Below are positions 7,687 to 16,237 of a stretch of DNA of 27,030 nucleotides, piece by piece. Every line of letters begins with the position of its first letter. Position 1 is the stretch's first letter. Source of the DNA: Clostridium sp. 28_17 (GTDB taxonomy: Bacteria > Bacillota > Clostridia > TANB77 > CAG-508); NCBI GenBank assembly GCA_001916065.1, contig MNRS01000001.1, forward strand, positions 1-27,030, read 5' to 3'. Made by a program: the position numbers and the translations under genes. The notes under the pieces are model-generated. The model made no database searches. It saw only the letters and a program-made list of their open reading frames with translations, and was not told where the DNA came from.

Positions 7687-9075
7687 TTGAAAGAAAAAAA
7701 AGAAACAAAAGAAAAAAATAAACATGCAAAAACAAGAGAAAAAAAAGATAGAAAAAATAAAAAAGGATGGAAAAAAGTATTACTAGTTATTGTAATAATA
7801 TTATTAATAGCAATAGGATGGTTCACATATAGAACAATAAAAAACGGTGGAGGCTTAAGCGGAATGCTAGCAACAGTAGTGGGACACGATGAAAACACCA
7901 AAAAAGATTTAAAAGAAATAAAAGTATTAATATTAGGAGTAAGTACAGATATTGACGCAGAATTAACAGACACAATAATGGTTGCATCATACAATCCAAA
8001 CACACAAAAAGCAAACTTACTATCAATACCAAGAGACACATTCACTGGAACAAACACAAAAAAAGCAGTTTCATCACAAAAAATCAATTCACTATATAAC
8101 ATAAACAAAACACCAGAAAAAACACTAGAAGCAGTAAACAAATTAACAGGTTTAGATATTGAATACTATGTAGTAGTAAGAACAGAAGCATTAATCAAAT
8201 TAGTAGATGCAATTGGTGGAGTAGAATTCAATGTACCAATTGACATGAAATATGATGACACATCACAAGATTTACATATAGACCTTAAAGCGGGAGAACA
8301 ACACATAGATGGAGCAAAAGCAGAACAATTATTGCGCTTTAGACATAATAACTTCCAAAGAGGAGTAGGACAAACATCATACCCAACAGAATACGGAGAC
8401 AACGACTTTGGTAGAATGAGAACACAAAGAGACTTTATAATTGCAACACTAAAACAAACATTAAAACCAAGCAACATATTTAAAATAGGTCAAATACTAG
8501 AAATAGCACACAAAAATGTAGAAACAAACATAAACTTATCATTAGCAAAAGACTACATTCCATATGCAGTAGAATTAGACTCAGAAAACATTACATCAGC
8601 AACATTGCCAGGGTCAACACCAGATATTTCAAAAACAAATTGGGTAAGTATATTTGTAGCAGACAAAACAGAAACAAAAAAATTAATACAATCAATGTTC
8701 TATGCAGATGCACAAGAAAACAGTGATGAAACAAACACAATAAACAACACAGTATCTAATAAAACATCAAATAGCACAACAACAGAACAAGAGGAACAAA
8801 CACCAACAGACATAAAAATAGAATTACAAAATGCTTCAGGAGATAGTAGCAAATTGGTTGAAGCAAAAAAACTATTAGAAGAAGCAGGATATACAGTTAA
8901 ACAAACAGGAAAAAGTAAAAAAACCTTAGCAAAAACAATAATAACAAACAAAAAAGATGTTACAAGTGAAAATTTGAAAAATATTAAACAAGTTTTAGGA
9001 AAAGGCGATATAACAACAAATAAAGTAGCTGGAAGCACTGTAGATGTTACAATAGTTATAGGAAAAGATTTCTAA
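7687..9075 (+). CDS. LytR-CpsA-Psr (LCP) family protein with LytR_C domain
   Basis: Start taken as TTG at 7687, with AGGAG (7674-7678) eight bases upstream; an in-frame ATG at 7657 has no binding site and sits at the predicted transcription start. 462 residues: a basic cytoplasmic head (1-30), a membrane helix (about 31-47), the extracytoplasmic LCP domain (about 78-330), a Ser/Thr/Asn linker, and a LytR_C domain (about 375-460, IELQNASGD onward). LCP motifs are present: TDTIMVAS (94-101), SIPRDT (113-118, with the conserved Arg-Asp) and FGRMRTQRDF (241-250). LCP enzymes move undecaprenyl-linked wall polymers (teichoic acids or capsule) onto peptidoglycan at the outer face of the membrane. 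The gene is convergent with the carboxypeptidase downstream, another wall enzyme. Confidence 0.95.
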   Translation: MKEKKETKEKNKHAKTREKKDRKNKKGWKKVLLVIVIILLIAIGWFTYRTIKNGGGLSGMLATVVGHDENTKKDLKEIKVLILGVSTDIDAELTDTIMVASYNPNTQKANLLSIPRDTFTGTNTKKAVSSQKINSLYNINKTPEKTLEAVNKLTGLDIEYYVVVRTEALIKLVDAIGGVEFNVPIDMKYDDTSQDLHIDLKAGEQHIDGAKAEQLLRFRHNNFQRGVGQTSYPTEYGDNDFGRMRTQRDFIIATLKQTLKPSNIFKIGQILEIAHKNVETNINLSLAKDYIPYAVELDSENITSATLPGSTPDISKTNWVSIFVADKTETKKLIQSMFYADAQENSDETNTINNTVSNKTSNSTTTEQEEQTPTDIKIELQNASGDSSKLVEAKKLLEEAGYTVKQTGKSKKTLAKTIITNKKDVTSENLKNIKQVLGKGDITTNKVAGSTVDVTIVIGKDF

Positions 9076-9088
9076 AAAACCAGAATAT

Positions 9089-9129
9089 AAAAAACCGTAA
9101 CCTACAAAATAAAAAAATGTAGGTTACGG
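9089..9129. terminator. Bidirectional terminator between LCP and carboxypeptidase genes
   Basis: CCGTAACCTACA (9095-9106) pairs perfectly with TGTAGGTTACGG (9118-9129). On the minus strand the stem is followed by six T (complement of 9089-9094), so it serves the carboxypeptidase gene best; the plus side has only a short AT-rich tail. Confidence 0.85.
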
Positions 9130-9130
9130 C

Positions 9131-9180
9131 AAAATTTTAAATCAATATAAAATTTAGAATCAATATAAAAATTTTAAATC
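9131..9180. repeat. Threefold imperfect 18-19-bp tandem repeat
   Basis: Units 9131-9149, 9150-9167 and 9168-9180 (last one partial) share AAAATTTTAAATCAATATA with small changes. It lies directly between the terminator and the carboxypeptidase stop codon. It is probably a replication-slippage product. Confidence 0.6.
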
Positions 9181-10455
9181 TTATTTAAACAATCTAAAAG
9201 ATTTTCTCTTATAATTTTTAGTCTTATTATTACCACCAAATAATAATTTATATAGTAAAAACAGAATTATAACAATCAACACAATTTGGATTGCAAATAC
9301 ATATGAACTAGAAAGTTCAACATTATTAGCAGCAATCAAATCAGAAGAATAATCAACCCCATCAACCGTATAAGTTATTTTACCAAGCACCTGACCTTGA
9401 GCAATAGGAGCAAACAAATTATCATTTAATGTAATAGTAGGCGAGAAATCAGATTCTGAAGCATTTTGAGAAGTCAAAACAGTAATATCATCAGAAAGCA
9501 ATAAATCCAAATTTTGAGTCTCTTTTGTAGCATTAGATATAGTTATTTGTGTGGCAATAGCATTTTTATCTCTAATCTTTTTAATAGCATAATTATTATA
9601 ACCATATTCAAATAAATTTTTAGTATCCAAAAATTTTCCACTCAAATTATTAGGTATAACACCAACACCAAGAACAACACAAATCAACTCAAATCCATCT
9701 TTATTAGCAACAGAAACCAAGCAATTCTTTGCCTCAGTCGTATATCCTGTTTTACCAGCAATAGCATATCTATAATAATAATTACTTTGAACATCTCTAT
9801 TATCAGAAATTAGTAAATCATTAGTAGTTTTAAAAATACGCTCCTCATATTTATTCGTAGCAGGAATTATACATGATTTTAAACCTGCCAAAGTTCTAAA
9901 AGTTGAATTTTTCATACAATACTTCATTATTAAAGACAAGTCATGAGCAGTAGTATAATGATTTTCATTTTGCATTCCACTTGGATTTGTAAAATGTGTA
10001 TGTTCAAGTCCCAAATCTGCAACTTTTTGATTCATTAAGCCAGCAAAACCTTCAAGTGAACCAGAAACGTGATAAGCAAGAACATTTGCAGCATCATTTG
10101 CAGAATGAACCATCATAACCTTTAGCAATTGTTCTACAGTAATTTGCTCTCCAGCCTGAAGTGCAGCAACAGAATATCCAGAAGGTATTTGAGAAATAGC
10201 CTCATATGGAACAGTTACCACATCATCTAAATTACAATTTTCAATTGCCAAAATAGCCGTTAAAATTTTTGTTGTACTAGCAGGATACATTTTCCTTTCG
10301 GCATCCTTAGAAAATAAAACCTTTTCACTAGAACTATCTATAAGAACGGCACTTTCTGCCGATATATTTACATCATTTGAATCTGCATAACTTGCAGAAA
10401 TATTAAAAAATAAACTTAGTATAAATATTATTACAAAAAAATTTCTTAATTTCAT
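9181..10455 (-). CDS. D-alanyl-D-alanine carboxypeptidase (peptidase S11, PBP5/6 type)
   Basis: 424 residues from the ATG at 10455, with AGGAAGGA about eleven bases upstream. A longer frame to 10515 adds 20 residues that break the signal peptide, so it is rejected. Signal peptide 1-24 (SASYADS). The three serine-hydrolase motifs are intact: SxxK as STTK at 60-63, SxN as SAN at 118-120, and KTG at 235-237 in AGKTGYT. A C-terminal beta domain follows (about 290-380), then a membrane helix (about 388-410) and a basic tail, so the enzyme is anchored by a true membrane segment rather than the usual amphipathic helix. It trims the terminal D-Ala of peptidoglycan stem peptides outside the membrane, setting the degree of cross-linking. 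It is divergent from comEA. Confidence 0.95.
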   Translation of the reverse strand: MKLRNFFVIIFILSLFFNISASYADSNDVNISAESAVLIDSSSEKVLFSKDAERKMYPASTTKILTAILAIENCNLDDVVTVPYEAISQIPSGYSVAALQAGEQITVEQLLKVMMVHSANDAANVLAYHVSGSLEGFAGLMNQKVADLGLEHTHFTNPSGMQNENHYTTAHDLSLIMKYCMKNSTFRTLAGLKSCIIPATNKYEERIFKTTNDLLISDNRDVQSNYYYRYAIAGKTGYTTEAKNCLVSVANKDGFELICVVLGVGVIPNNLSGKFLDTKNLFEYGYNNYAIKKIRDKNAIATQITISNATKETQNLDLLLSDDITVLTSQNASESDFSPTITLNDNLFAPIAQGQVLGKITYTVDGVDYSSDLIAANNVELSSSYVFAIQIVLIVIILFLLYKLLFGGNNKTKNYKRKSFRLFK

Positions 10456-10485
10456 TATCAGATTAATCCTTCCTACATTGCAACA

Positions 10486-10515
10486 TTTATAATATATATT
10501 AGTAACACTATACAA
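10486..10515 (-). promoter_or_regulatory. Candidate promoter of the carboxypeptidase gene
   Basis: On the minus strand TTGTAT (10515-10510), an 18-base spacer and TATAAA (10491-10486). On the plus strand, a TATAAT at 10547-10552 is a possible -10 for comEA but has no clear -35. Confidence 0.4.
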
Positions 10516-10600
10516 TTTTTCTAATATATAAAACTACCTTTTAATATATAATAAATTAAGAAAAATATCAATAGAAAAATTAACATAAAGGAGGAAAAAA

Positions 10601-11308
10601 TTGAAAAAAATAAATTTTAAAATAATTTTAATAATTCTAATAGTAACAATTGTTGGTATTACCACATATTACTTTAAAACAAAAGATGAAAGCGTTGAAA
10701 ACATTGAAGTTGAAGAGACAAATACACAGTCACAAGAAACAAATACAGAAGAAAATATAGCAGTAGAAAATAAGATAAAAGTATACATAACTGGTGAAGT
10801 ACATAATCCAGGGTTATACGAAATAGCAGAAAACAGTAGAATAGCAGACGCAATAGAAGTAGCAGGAAATCTTACGGAAAACGCTTTTATAGACAAAATT
10901 AATCTTGCATATGTGTTAGAAGACGGAATGAAAATATACATTCCGAATAAAAAAGACAAAAATGACGTTACAGACGAAACAACAACATATGTAACAAAAG
11001 AAACAGACGGACAAATAGTATCAGGAGGAAGCAAAAATTCAGGTGGTAATACAAATGAAAAATCAAGCACAACAAGTAATGCAACAAAATCCAGAACTGC
11101 ATCAACAAAAAGCACAGAAAAAATTAATATAAATTCTGCAACTCAAACAGAGTTAGAAACTTTACCAGGAATAGGTAGTTCAACTGCTCTAAAAATAATA
11201 AACTATAGAAAAGAAAATGGAAAGTTCAAAACAATAGAAGAAATAAAAAATGTAAAGGGAATAGGGGATGCAAAATATGAAAAAATAAAAGAATTAATAA
11301 AAGTCTAA
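10601..11308 (+). CDS. comEA: ComEA family DNA-binding protein (SLBB plus helix-hairpin-helix)
   Basis: 235 residues, TTG start eight bases after AAAGGAGG. An N-terminal membrane anchor (7-25) is followed by a charged linker, an SLBB domain (about 58-116, VYITGEVHNPGLYEI), a low-complexity Ser/Thr/Gly/Asn linker (125-172), and two helix-hairpin-helix motifs (LPGIG at 188-192, VKGIG at 218-222) in the ComEA-type C-terminal domain that opens with KININSATQTELETLPGIG. ComEA binds double-stranded DNA at the outer face of the membrane and hands it to the ComEC channel during transformation. No comEC gene is next to it here, so competence cannot be concluded from this window. No clear terminator follows. 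Confidence 0.93.
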   Translation: MKKINFKIILIILIVTIVGITTYYFKTKDESVENIEVEETNTQSQETNTEENIAVENKIKVYITGEVHNPGLYEIAENSRIADAIEVAGNLTENAFIDKINLAYVLEDGMKIYIPNKKDKNDVTDETTTYVTKETDGQIVSGGSKNSGGNTNEKSSTTSNATKSRTASTKSTEKININSATQTELETLPGIGSSTALKIINYRKENGKFKTIEEIKNVKGIGDAKYEKIKELIKV

Positions 11309-11365
11309 AGCAGTAAAAAAGTAACCGAAAATAAAAAACTGACCGAGCATTATAATAAAAAATAC

Positions 11366-11394
11366 TTGAAAAAATAAGCAAAATCGTATATAAT
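11366..11394 (+). promoter_or_regulatory. Sigma-A-type promoter of the acyl-CoA synthetase gene
   Basis: TTGAAA (11366-11371), a 17-base spacer, and a perfect TATAAT (11389-11394). The predicted start near 11401 leaves a leader of about 23 bases containing GAGG (11411-11414), nine bases before the ATG. Confidence 0.8.
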
Positions 11395-11423
11395 ATGAAA
11401 AAAAATAAAAGAGGTAATGAAAA

Positions 11424-13280
11424 ATGGGATTAAGAGACATAAAAGTTCCAAAGATGAAATTCAAAAAAATGAAAATGGACGTAATGGAAGAATTAAACGA
11501 AATAGACTACGAAAAACTAGAAAAAAAGAATCTAAAGAAAAAAAGAGAAACACCATATGAAGACATGACACACTACAAAACAGTAAGGGAATTTTTCTTA
11601 AACACAGTAGAAAAATATCCAGAAGAAGACTGTATACTAGAAAAACCAGACCACAAAACACCATACAAAATAACAACATACAAAGAATTCAAAGAAGACG
11701 TATTTGGCCTTGGAACGGCATTAACAAATGTCCTAAACCTAAAAAATAAAAGAGTAATCATAATTGGAGAAACACAATACGGATGGTATGTATCATACAT
11801 GGCAATGCTATGTGGAGTAGGAATTGCAGTACCAACAGACAGAGAATTACCACTAAACGAATTAGAAAACATAGTAAAAAGATCAAGAGCGTCAGCAATA
11901 ATATATTCACCAAAAAAAGCAGAAGACATCAAAAAAATAAAAGAAGACATTCCAGAAGTAGAATATTTTATTGAAATGAAATCAGAAAACAAACTAGAAG
12001 ACAAAGAAGTTGGATTACAATACTTAATAGATTTAGGAAAATCAATAATAAAATCAGGAGACAACAGTTTCGAAAAAATAGAAATAGACCCAGAAGAATT
12101 CAAAATACTATTCTTCACATCAGGAACAACATCAAATGCAAAAGGAGTAATGCTAAACAACAGAAACCTAGCAGAAAACATCAATGCAGTAACAGCATAT
12201 GTAAAACTATATCCAATAGACATGCTATTTTCAGTATTGCCATTACATCACTGCTATGAATCAACAATAGGATTTTTACTACCAATGGCAACAGGAGCAT
12301 CAATAGCAGTATGTGAAGGACTAAGATACATAGTACCAAACTTACAAGAAGCGCATCCAACAGCGATTTTAACAGTACCATTATTAGTAGAAAGTCTATA
12401 CAAAAAAATAAATGAAAAAATAGTAAAAAGCAAAAAAGACAAAATGGTAAACACAATGATATCAGTAACAAACGCACTAAAAGGAGCAGGAATAGACATC
12501 AAGAAAAAAGTATTCAAAGAAATATATGACAACTTAGGAGGAAGACTAAGAATCATAGTATCTGCAGCGGCTCCAATAGACAAAAAAGTAGGTAACTGGC
12601 TTGAAGATATAGGAATCACATTCCTACAAGGATATGGACTAACAGAAACTGCACCAATAGCAGCATTAACACCAGAATACAAGCCATGTGTAGGCTCAGC
12701 AGGTAAAGCAATAGTTCAAGCAGACATCAAAATAAAAGACCCAAACGAAAACGGAGAAGGAGAAATCTTAATAAAATCACCAACTCTAATGTTAGGATAT
12801 TATGAAGATGAAGAAGAAACTAAAAAGGTAATAGACGAAGACGGATACTTCAATGCAGGAGACATCGGATATATAGATGATGATGGGTACATCTTTATAA
12901 CAGGAAGAAGCAAAAACGTTATAGTAACACAAAACGGAAAAAATATATATCCAGAAGAAATCGAAATGCTATTAGACAAAGTAGATGAAATAAAAGAATC
13001 TATGGTTTATGGTAAAAAACCAGAAGCAAATAGCAGAAGAGAAGAAAAAGAATTGATTATTACTGCAAGGGTTATTCCAGATTATGACAAAATCAAAGAA
13101 CTACATGGAGACCTTTCTGAAAAAGAAATTTATGATGTAATTTGGAAAAATATCAAAGAAGTAAATAAAAAATTGACTTCGTACAAAGCAGTTAAGGCTC
13201 TTGAGATTAAAGAGGGAGAGTTTGAAAAAACTTCTACTATGAAAATTAAGAGATATAAAGAATTGAATAATAATAAATAG
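11424..13280 (+). CDS. AMP-binding long-chain acyl-CoA synthetase-like ligase
   Basis: 618 residues. The ANL-superfamily motifs are all present: P-loop FFTSGTTSNAKG at 230-241, adenine-binding GYGLTETAP from 403, DIGYIDDDGYIFITGRSKN from 480, and the C-terminal catalytic lysine region STMKIKRYK (K607 or K609). The fold would activate a carboxylic acid as an acyl-AMP and transfer it to CoA or a carrier. The length and the LPLHHCYEST motif suit the long-chain fatty acid-CoA ligase group (FadD/Aas-like), and the basic N-terminus (KVPKMKFKKMKM) suggests loose membrane association. It is a single-gene unit with its own promoter and terminator. Codon choice drifts along the gene: Asn AAC dominates early, AAT in the last 120 codons. 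Confidence 0.9.
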   Translation: MGLRDIKVPKMKFKKMKMDVMEELNEIDYEKLEKKNLKKKRETPYEDMTHYKTVREFFLNTVEKYPEEDCILEKPDHKTPYKITTYKEFKEDVFGLGTALTNVLNLKNKRVIIIGETQYGWYVSYMAMLCGVGIAVPTDRELPLNELENIVKRSRASAIIYSPKKAEDIKKIKEDIPEVEYFIEMKSENKLEDKEVGLQYLIDLGKSIIKSGDNSFEKIEIDPEEFKILFFTSGTTSNAKGVMLNNRNLAENINAVTAYVKLYPIDMLFSVLPLHHCYESTIGFLLPMATGASIAVCEGLRYIVPNLQEAHPTAILTVPLLVESLYKKINEKIVKSKKDKMVNTMISVTNALKGAGIDIKKKVFKEIYDNLGGRLRIIVSAAAPIDKKVGNWLEDIGITFLQGYGLTETAPIAALTPEYKPCVGSAGKAIVQADIKIKDPNENGEGEILIKSPTLMLGYYEDEEETKKVIDEDGYFNAGDIGYIDDDGYIFITGRSKNVIVTQNGKNIYPEEIEMLLDKVDEIKESMVYGKKPEANSRREEKELIITARVIPDYDKIKELHGDLSEKEIYDVIWKNIKEVNKKLTSYKAVKALEIKEGEFEKTSTMKIKRYKELNNNK

Positions 13281-13323
13281 AAAAAGAGGGATCGTGGGGT
13301 TACCACAGAAAATCCCTCTTTTT
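13281..13323 (+). terminator. Strong terminator of the acyl-CoA synthetase gene
   Basis: AAAAAGAGGGAT (13281-13292) pairs perfectly with ATCCCTCTTTTT (13312-13323). The loop contains a small inner stem GTGG/CCAC. Confidence 0.9.
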
Positions 13324-13363
13324 GTGCAGTAATAAATGTTTTTAGATAAAAGGAAGAGAGTTT

Positions 13364-13654
13364 TTATGCAGATATTAAATTACGAAAATTTGCAATAAAA
13401 AAACACCTACTAAAAGTAGATGCTTTGTATTTTGGTTGCCCCGAATCACCCAAAAACGAACTTTCTATCTTGTCTATTTGGGGAACTTTTATAGTTTTAC
13501 TTTGATTTTCTTTTGCATTAAAAACAATTGTTAATTCATCGTCATCTGATACTTTATTAAATGTAATATCATCTATTATTCTTGTAATTTCATTTTCTAT
13601 CCTTATATCTCCATAAATATATGTGCCGATATATTTTTCATTAGTAGTTGCAAA
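13364..13654 (-). pseudogene. Start-less coding remnant on the minus strand
   Basis: A 96-codon frame without any ATG runs from just after a stop (TAA at 13657-13655) to TAA at 13366-13364, passing through the terminator at 13397-13423. The part before the terminator looks protein-like: TTNEKYIGTYIYGDIRIENE, then ITRIIDDITFNKVSDDDELT, then IVFNAKENQSKTIKVPQIDK. I do not recognise the family. It probably represents an internal or C-terminal fragment of a gene cut off at its 5' side. The plus-strand promoter at 13648-13676 overlaps its 5' end, which suggests that the island junction lies near 13650. Confidence 0.4.
13397..13423 (-). terminator. Minus-strand terminator resembling the tRNA-Arg terminator
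   Basis: On the minus strand CATCTAC (13422-13416) pairs with GTAGGTG (13410-13404; one G-U pair), followed by seven T. The pattern CATCTAY-loop-RTAGGTG-T-run is nearly the same as after tRNA-Arg at 808-841. No intact transcript end is visible upstream of it. Confidence 0.65.
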
Positions 13655-13676
13655 TTATGTAAATTTATAGTATAAT
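13648..13676 (+). promoter_or_regulatory. Promoter of the repeat-bearing unknown gene
   Basis: TTGCAA (13648-13653), a 17-base spacer, and perfect TATAAT (13671-13676). A leader of about 130 bases follows; it contains an 8-bp stem TTTGGCAA (13717-13724) with TTTGCTAAA near 13733-13741. Confidence 0.65.
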
Positions 13677-13814
13677 ATTAGCTGTATTGGAAGATTTCCA
13701 GTGTATTTATTATATTTTGGCAATTGTTTAATTTGCTAAATATTGAAAGATCATGGAAATACCAAGATACATTTGTACCTATTAAAAACTTTTAACAATG
13801 AAAGGAGAAACACG

Positions 13815-15131
13815 ATGAGTAAGTTTTGGGTAAAGGTAAAGGTTAAACAAGAAAAGAATGCAGAACATTTGATTAGAGCATTCTTTCAGGACTTTAATCC
13901 TGCAAGTAGTATTGTAGTAAGAGGAAAAGAAGCAAAAATGGAAATTGTTTTTCGGGAGCCTCCTATGGCTATCATCGATGCAATAAACCATTGTGAAGTT
14001 ATTGAACTGAACTACGGTAAGAACTTGAAAGAGTACAAAGAAGATGAAGACTTACAGGTTGAAACAGAAAATGACTCTAAACAGAGAAATGTAGGAGTAG
14101 AAAGTTCCGAGAAAATTGAACAGACAAATGTAGAGAGTGAAGACTCTGAACAGCCTGAACAGACAAATGTAGAGAGCGAAAACTCCGAACAGCCTGAACC
14201 GACAAATGCAGAGAATGAAAACTCTGAACAGACGGAACAGCCAAAAAAGAAGAGAGGCAGTCCAGCCACCAAAAAGTTAGAACCCAAGAAAGAGACAAAG
14301 TCAGAGCCGACTATAAATATTCCAAAATTAGAAGAAATTGCAAAAAAATCTAACTCTTTTGAACATTTTGCTGAATTAGTAGCAAAATGGTTGGAAATGG
14401 GCAAAAGAAAAGATTTTTTTAAAAATTTGATAATAGTATCAGCAGAAGTTGATAAGATTAAATGGAAAGAATTAGAAAAGGCTCTAAAAAATAAAAATGT
14501 TTTTTATACAAAGTGGGACAAAATTTGGTCTGGACAACAGGTTTCCGAAAAACTGAAAGAATATTCAGCAACAATGCTGTCATTTCTGAATGTAACTAAA
14601 AAGTATAAAGAGTATTCTTTTAAGGAAGTAGAAGAATATTCTACAGAAGAAAACTCTAGCAAACAGGACGTGGAAAAGACAACAACGAATTTTGAAGAAA
14701 AAACTGATAAATTCAATGAAACAGTCTTTCCTAAACCAAGAGTAAAAATGGAATGTATGCCAGAAATTAAAGAGTTTGAGGAAACATTAGCAAGTGTCGA
14801 TAAAACACAGCCTGTTGAGGAAAGAGTTCGTTATGTTTTAGGAGCAATGGGATTAAACAATATGTCTGTAAAAGAACAGAAACAAATTGTTGAAATCGCA
14901 AGTACAGCTGTCAAAAAAGGAAGAATGGCTTTTGATATTATTTTTGTAGAAGCTAACATTCCTATTGAACAAACCATGACAGTTCGTATGACATTTTCAA
15001 AATTTGTCAATGATTTTGTGCAGAAATATGAAAGTGGTAAAAAAGTAAAACTTTTGACTTTTCTTTCAGAGTTGCAGAAAATTATTATGTTTGAGAGTGA
15101 AATTGAAAGTTTCTCAGACTTTACCGACTGA
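13815..15131 (+). CDS. Unrecognised protein with 13-residue acidic tandem repeats
   Basis: 438 residues from the ATG at 13815, eight bases after AAGGAG; a longer frame to 13743 lacks a binding site. Residues 1-75 form a compact basic/hydrophobic start (MSKFWVKVKVKQEKNAEHL onward). Residues about 102-140 are three copies of EQTNVESEDSEQP-type repeats, followed by a lysine-rich patch (PKKKRGSPATKK). The second half is helical; its last third includes VRYVLGAMGLNNMSVKEQK and a Phe/Lys-rich C-terminus. I do not recognise a family. Codon use (frequent T- and G-ending codons, CAG for Gln, one in-frame CGG at 13953) differs sharply from the host-type genes on either side. With the SSB-like gene downstream, this suggests cargo of a conjugative or integrative element. 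Confidence 0.85.
   Translation: MSKFWVKVKVKQEKNAEHLIRAFFQDFNPASSIVVRGKEAKMEIVFREPPMAIIDAINHCEVIELNYGKNLKEYKEDEDLQVETENDSKQRNVGVESSEKIEQTNVESEDSEQPEQTNVESENSEQPEPTNAENENSEQTEQPKKKRGSPATKKLEPKKETKSEPTINIPKLEEIAKKSNSFEHFAELVAKWLEMGKRKDFFKNLIIVSAEVDKIKWKELEKALKNKNVFYTKWDKIWSGQQVSEKLKEYSATMLSFLNVTKKYKEYSFKEVEEYSTEENSSKQDVEKTTTNFEEKTDKFNETVFPKPRVKMECMPEIKEFEETLASVDKTQPVEERVRYVLGAMGLNNMSVKEQKQIVEIASTAVKKGRMAFDIIFVEANIPIEQTMTVRMTFSKFVNDFVQKYESGKKVKLLTFLSELQKIIMFESEIESFSDFTD
14118..14234 (+). repeat. Three 39-bp in-frame tandem repeats
   Basis: Units 14118-14156, 14157-14195 and 14196-14234 encode EQTNVESEDSEQP, EQTNVESENSEQP and EPTNAENENSEQT. They form a hydrophilic acidic linker between the N- and C-terminal parts of the unknown protein. 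The third copy is the most diverged. Confidence 0.9.
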
Positions 15132-15156
15132 TGTAATATTGTAATCTTGGTATTGA

Positions 15157-15194
15157 GCAAAAACTTCACTAGATGTATCGGTGGAGTTTTTTGC
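15157..15194 (+). terminator. Terminator after the repeat-bearing gene
   Basis: GCAAAAACTTCAC (15157-15169) pairs with GTGGAGTTTTTTGC (15181-15194), with one G-U pair and one extra T. The T run is within the 3' arm. Confidence 0.75.
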
Positions 15195-15206
15195 TATTTA
15201 CATAAC

Positions 15207-15235
15207 TTTACAAAAATATAAAATAGTGATATAAT
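15207..15235 (+). promoter_or_regulatory. Extended -10 promoter with a 140-base leader before the SSB-like gene
   Basis: TTTACA (15207-15212), a 17-base spacer, TGA plus perfect TATAAT (15230-15235). The leader 15242-15379 carries no frame but has a 7-bp stem ACATACA/TGTATGT (within about 15287-15310). It ends with AGGAGG before the ATG at 15380. Confidence 0.75.
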
Positions 15236-15379
15236 AACTATATTGTTTATATATATAAAGAGGAAGAATTTATTTCTTAATTCAAACACATACACATAAT
15301 TTCTGTATGTAAGCAATTTAGAATGATTTTTCTACCGAATGTACTATAAGCAAAAAAAATAATCAGGAGGAAAGTACAC

Positions 15380-16120
15380 ATGTCAGATGAAAAGGCAGTA
15401 GCAAGACGGGAAAACAATGTCATAACAAGACGGGAGGAAAACTCATCTCAAGAAAGACTTTTTAGTGAGTTTAACAAAGTATTTGTTAGTGGCAGAATTG
15501 AGGCTGAACTTGAGTACAGCCACGAAGTACTGTAGGAAAAGTTCTATCGTACAAGAGTCAGAGTAAAAAGATTAAGTGGGACAGAAGATTTAGTTCCAAT
15601 AGTTGTATCTGATTTACTGATAGGACGAGAAATGATGAAGAAATCACTTGAAGGTAAATGGGTAGAAGTAGCAGGACAGTTCAGATCTCATAATAAAGAA
15701 GAAAGTGATGGTCGTAAACATTTGGAGTTATTTTTGTTTGTAACGGCTATTAACATCTATGAAAATGAAGATGAACTGGAAGAAATCACAAATGCAAACT
15801 TAATTTATCTTGATGGGTATCTTTGCAAACCACCGGTATTCAGAAAGACACCTTTAGGAAGAGAAATAACAGATTTACTTATTGCAGTTAACAGACCATA
15901 TGGAAAATCGGATTACATTCCGTGTATTGCATGGGGCAGAGTAGCTCAGTGGGTAAGCGAGTTTGAAGTGGGAAATCGAGTAAAGCTCTATGGTAGAGTC
16001 CAAAGCAGAGAGTATTTTAAAAGATATTCAAAGGATTCAGAGGCAGGAGAATACAGAGATGCCTATGAAATTTCGATAATGCGAATGCAAAGAGTAGAGG
16101 ACTTGAGATTATATGGATAA
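15380..16120 (+). pseudogene. Single-stranded DNA-binding (SSB-like) protein gene with in-frame amber stop
   Basis: The ATG at 15380 has AGGAGG nine bases upstream and opens a 246-codon frame interrupted only by TAG at 15533-15535 (codon 52): YSHEVL-stop-EKFYRTRV. Beyond it the frame continues with LDGYLCKPPVFRKTPLGREI, DLLIAVNRPYGKSDYIPCIAWGR and GNRVKLYGRVQSREY, which is the OB-fold signature of the SSB-like proteins carried by integrative elements of Clostridia; relatives usually have GEKFY at the break. TAG is a genuine stop in neighbouring genes (2823, 13278, 22325), so simple nonsense is more likely than recoding. Translation could restart at ATG 15632, giving 162 residues that keep only the second OB-like half. 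Two in-frame CGG codons (15407, 15431) mark it as foreign to the host-type codon set. Confidence 0.8.
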
Positions 16121-16153
16121 TCTGACAGTAGAAGAAATTGTCTAAAGAGAAAG

Positions 16154-16184
16154 AATGGGAGCATAAGAAAATGCTCCCATTTTC
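16154..16184 (+). terminator. Terminator after the SSB-like gene
   Basis: AATGGGAGCAT (16154-16164) pairs perfectly with ATGCTCCCATT (16171-16181), 6-nt loop, then TT. Confidence 0.8.
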
Positions 16185-16200
16185 AAATAATATAAATATA

Positions 16201-16237
16201 ATAAGTTTTACAAACATTAAATGTTTATAAAACTTAT
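16201..16237. promoter_or_regulatory. 37-base near-perfect palindrome abutting a promoter
   Basis: ATAAGTTTTA (16201-16210) pairs with TAAAACTTAT (16228-16237), and AAACATT (16212-16218) with AATGTTT (16220-16226). The only breaks are one C/A mismatch and a single central base. It ends at the first base of the -35 box of the next gene, so it is a strong candidate operator or protein-binding site rather than a terminator (no T run). Confidence 0.6.

Noticed and set aside
9131..9180. Short CRISPR-like array
   Set aside because: Units are 18-19 bp, directly adjacent, without spacers.
15533..15535. TAG read as a sense codon in this organism
   Set aside because: Intact neighbouring genes (ending at 2825, 13280, 22327) use TAG as their normal stop.
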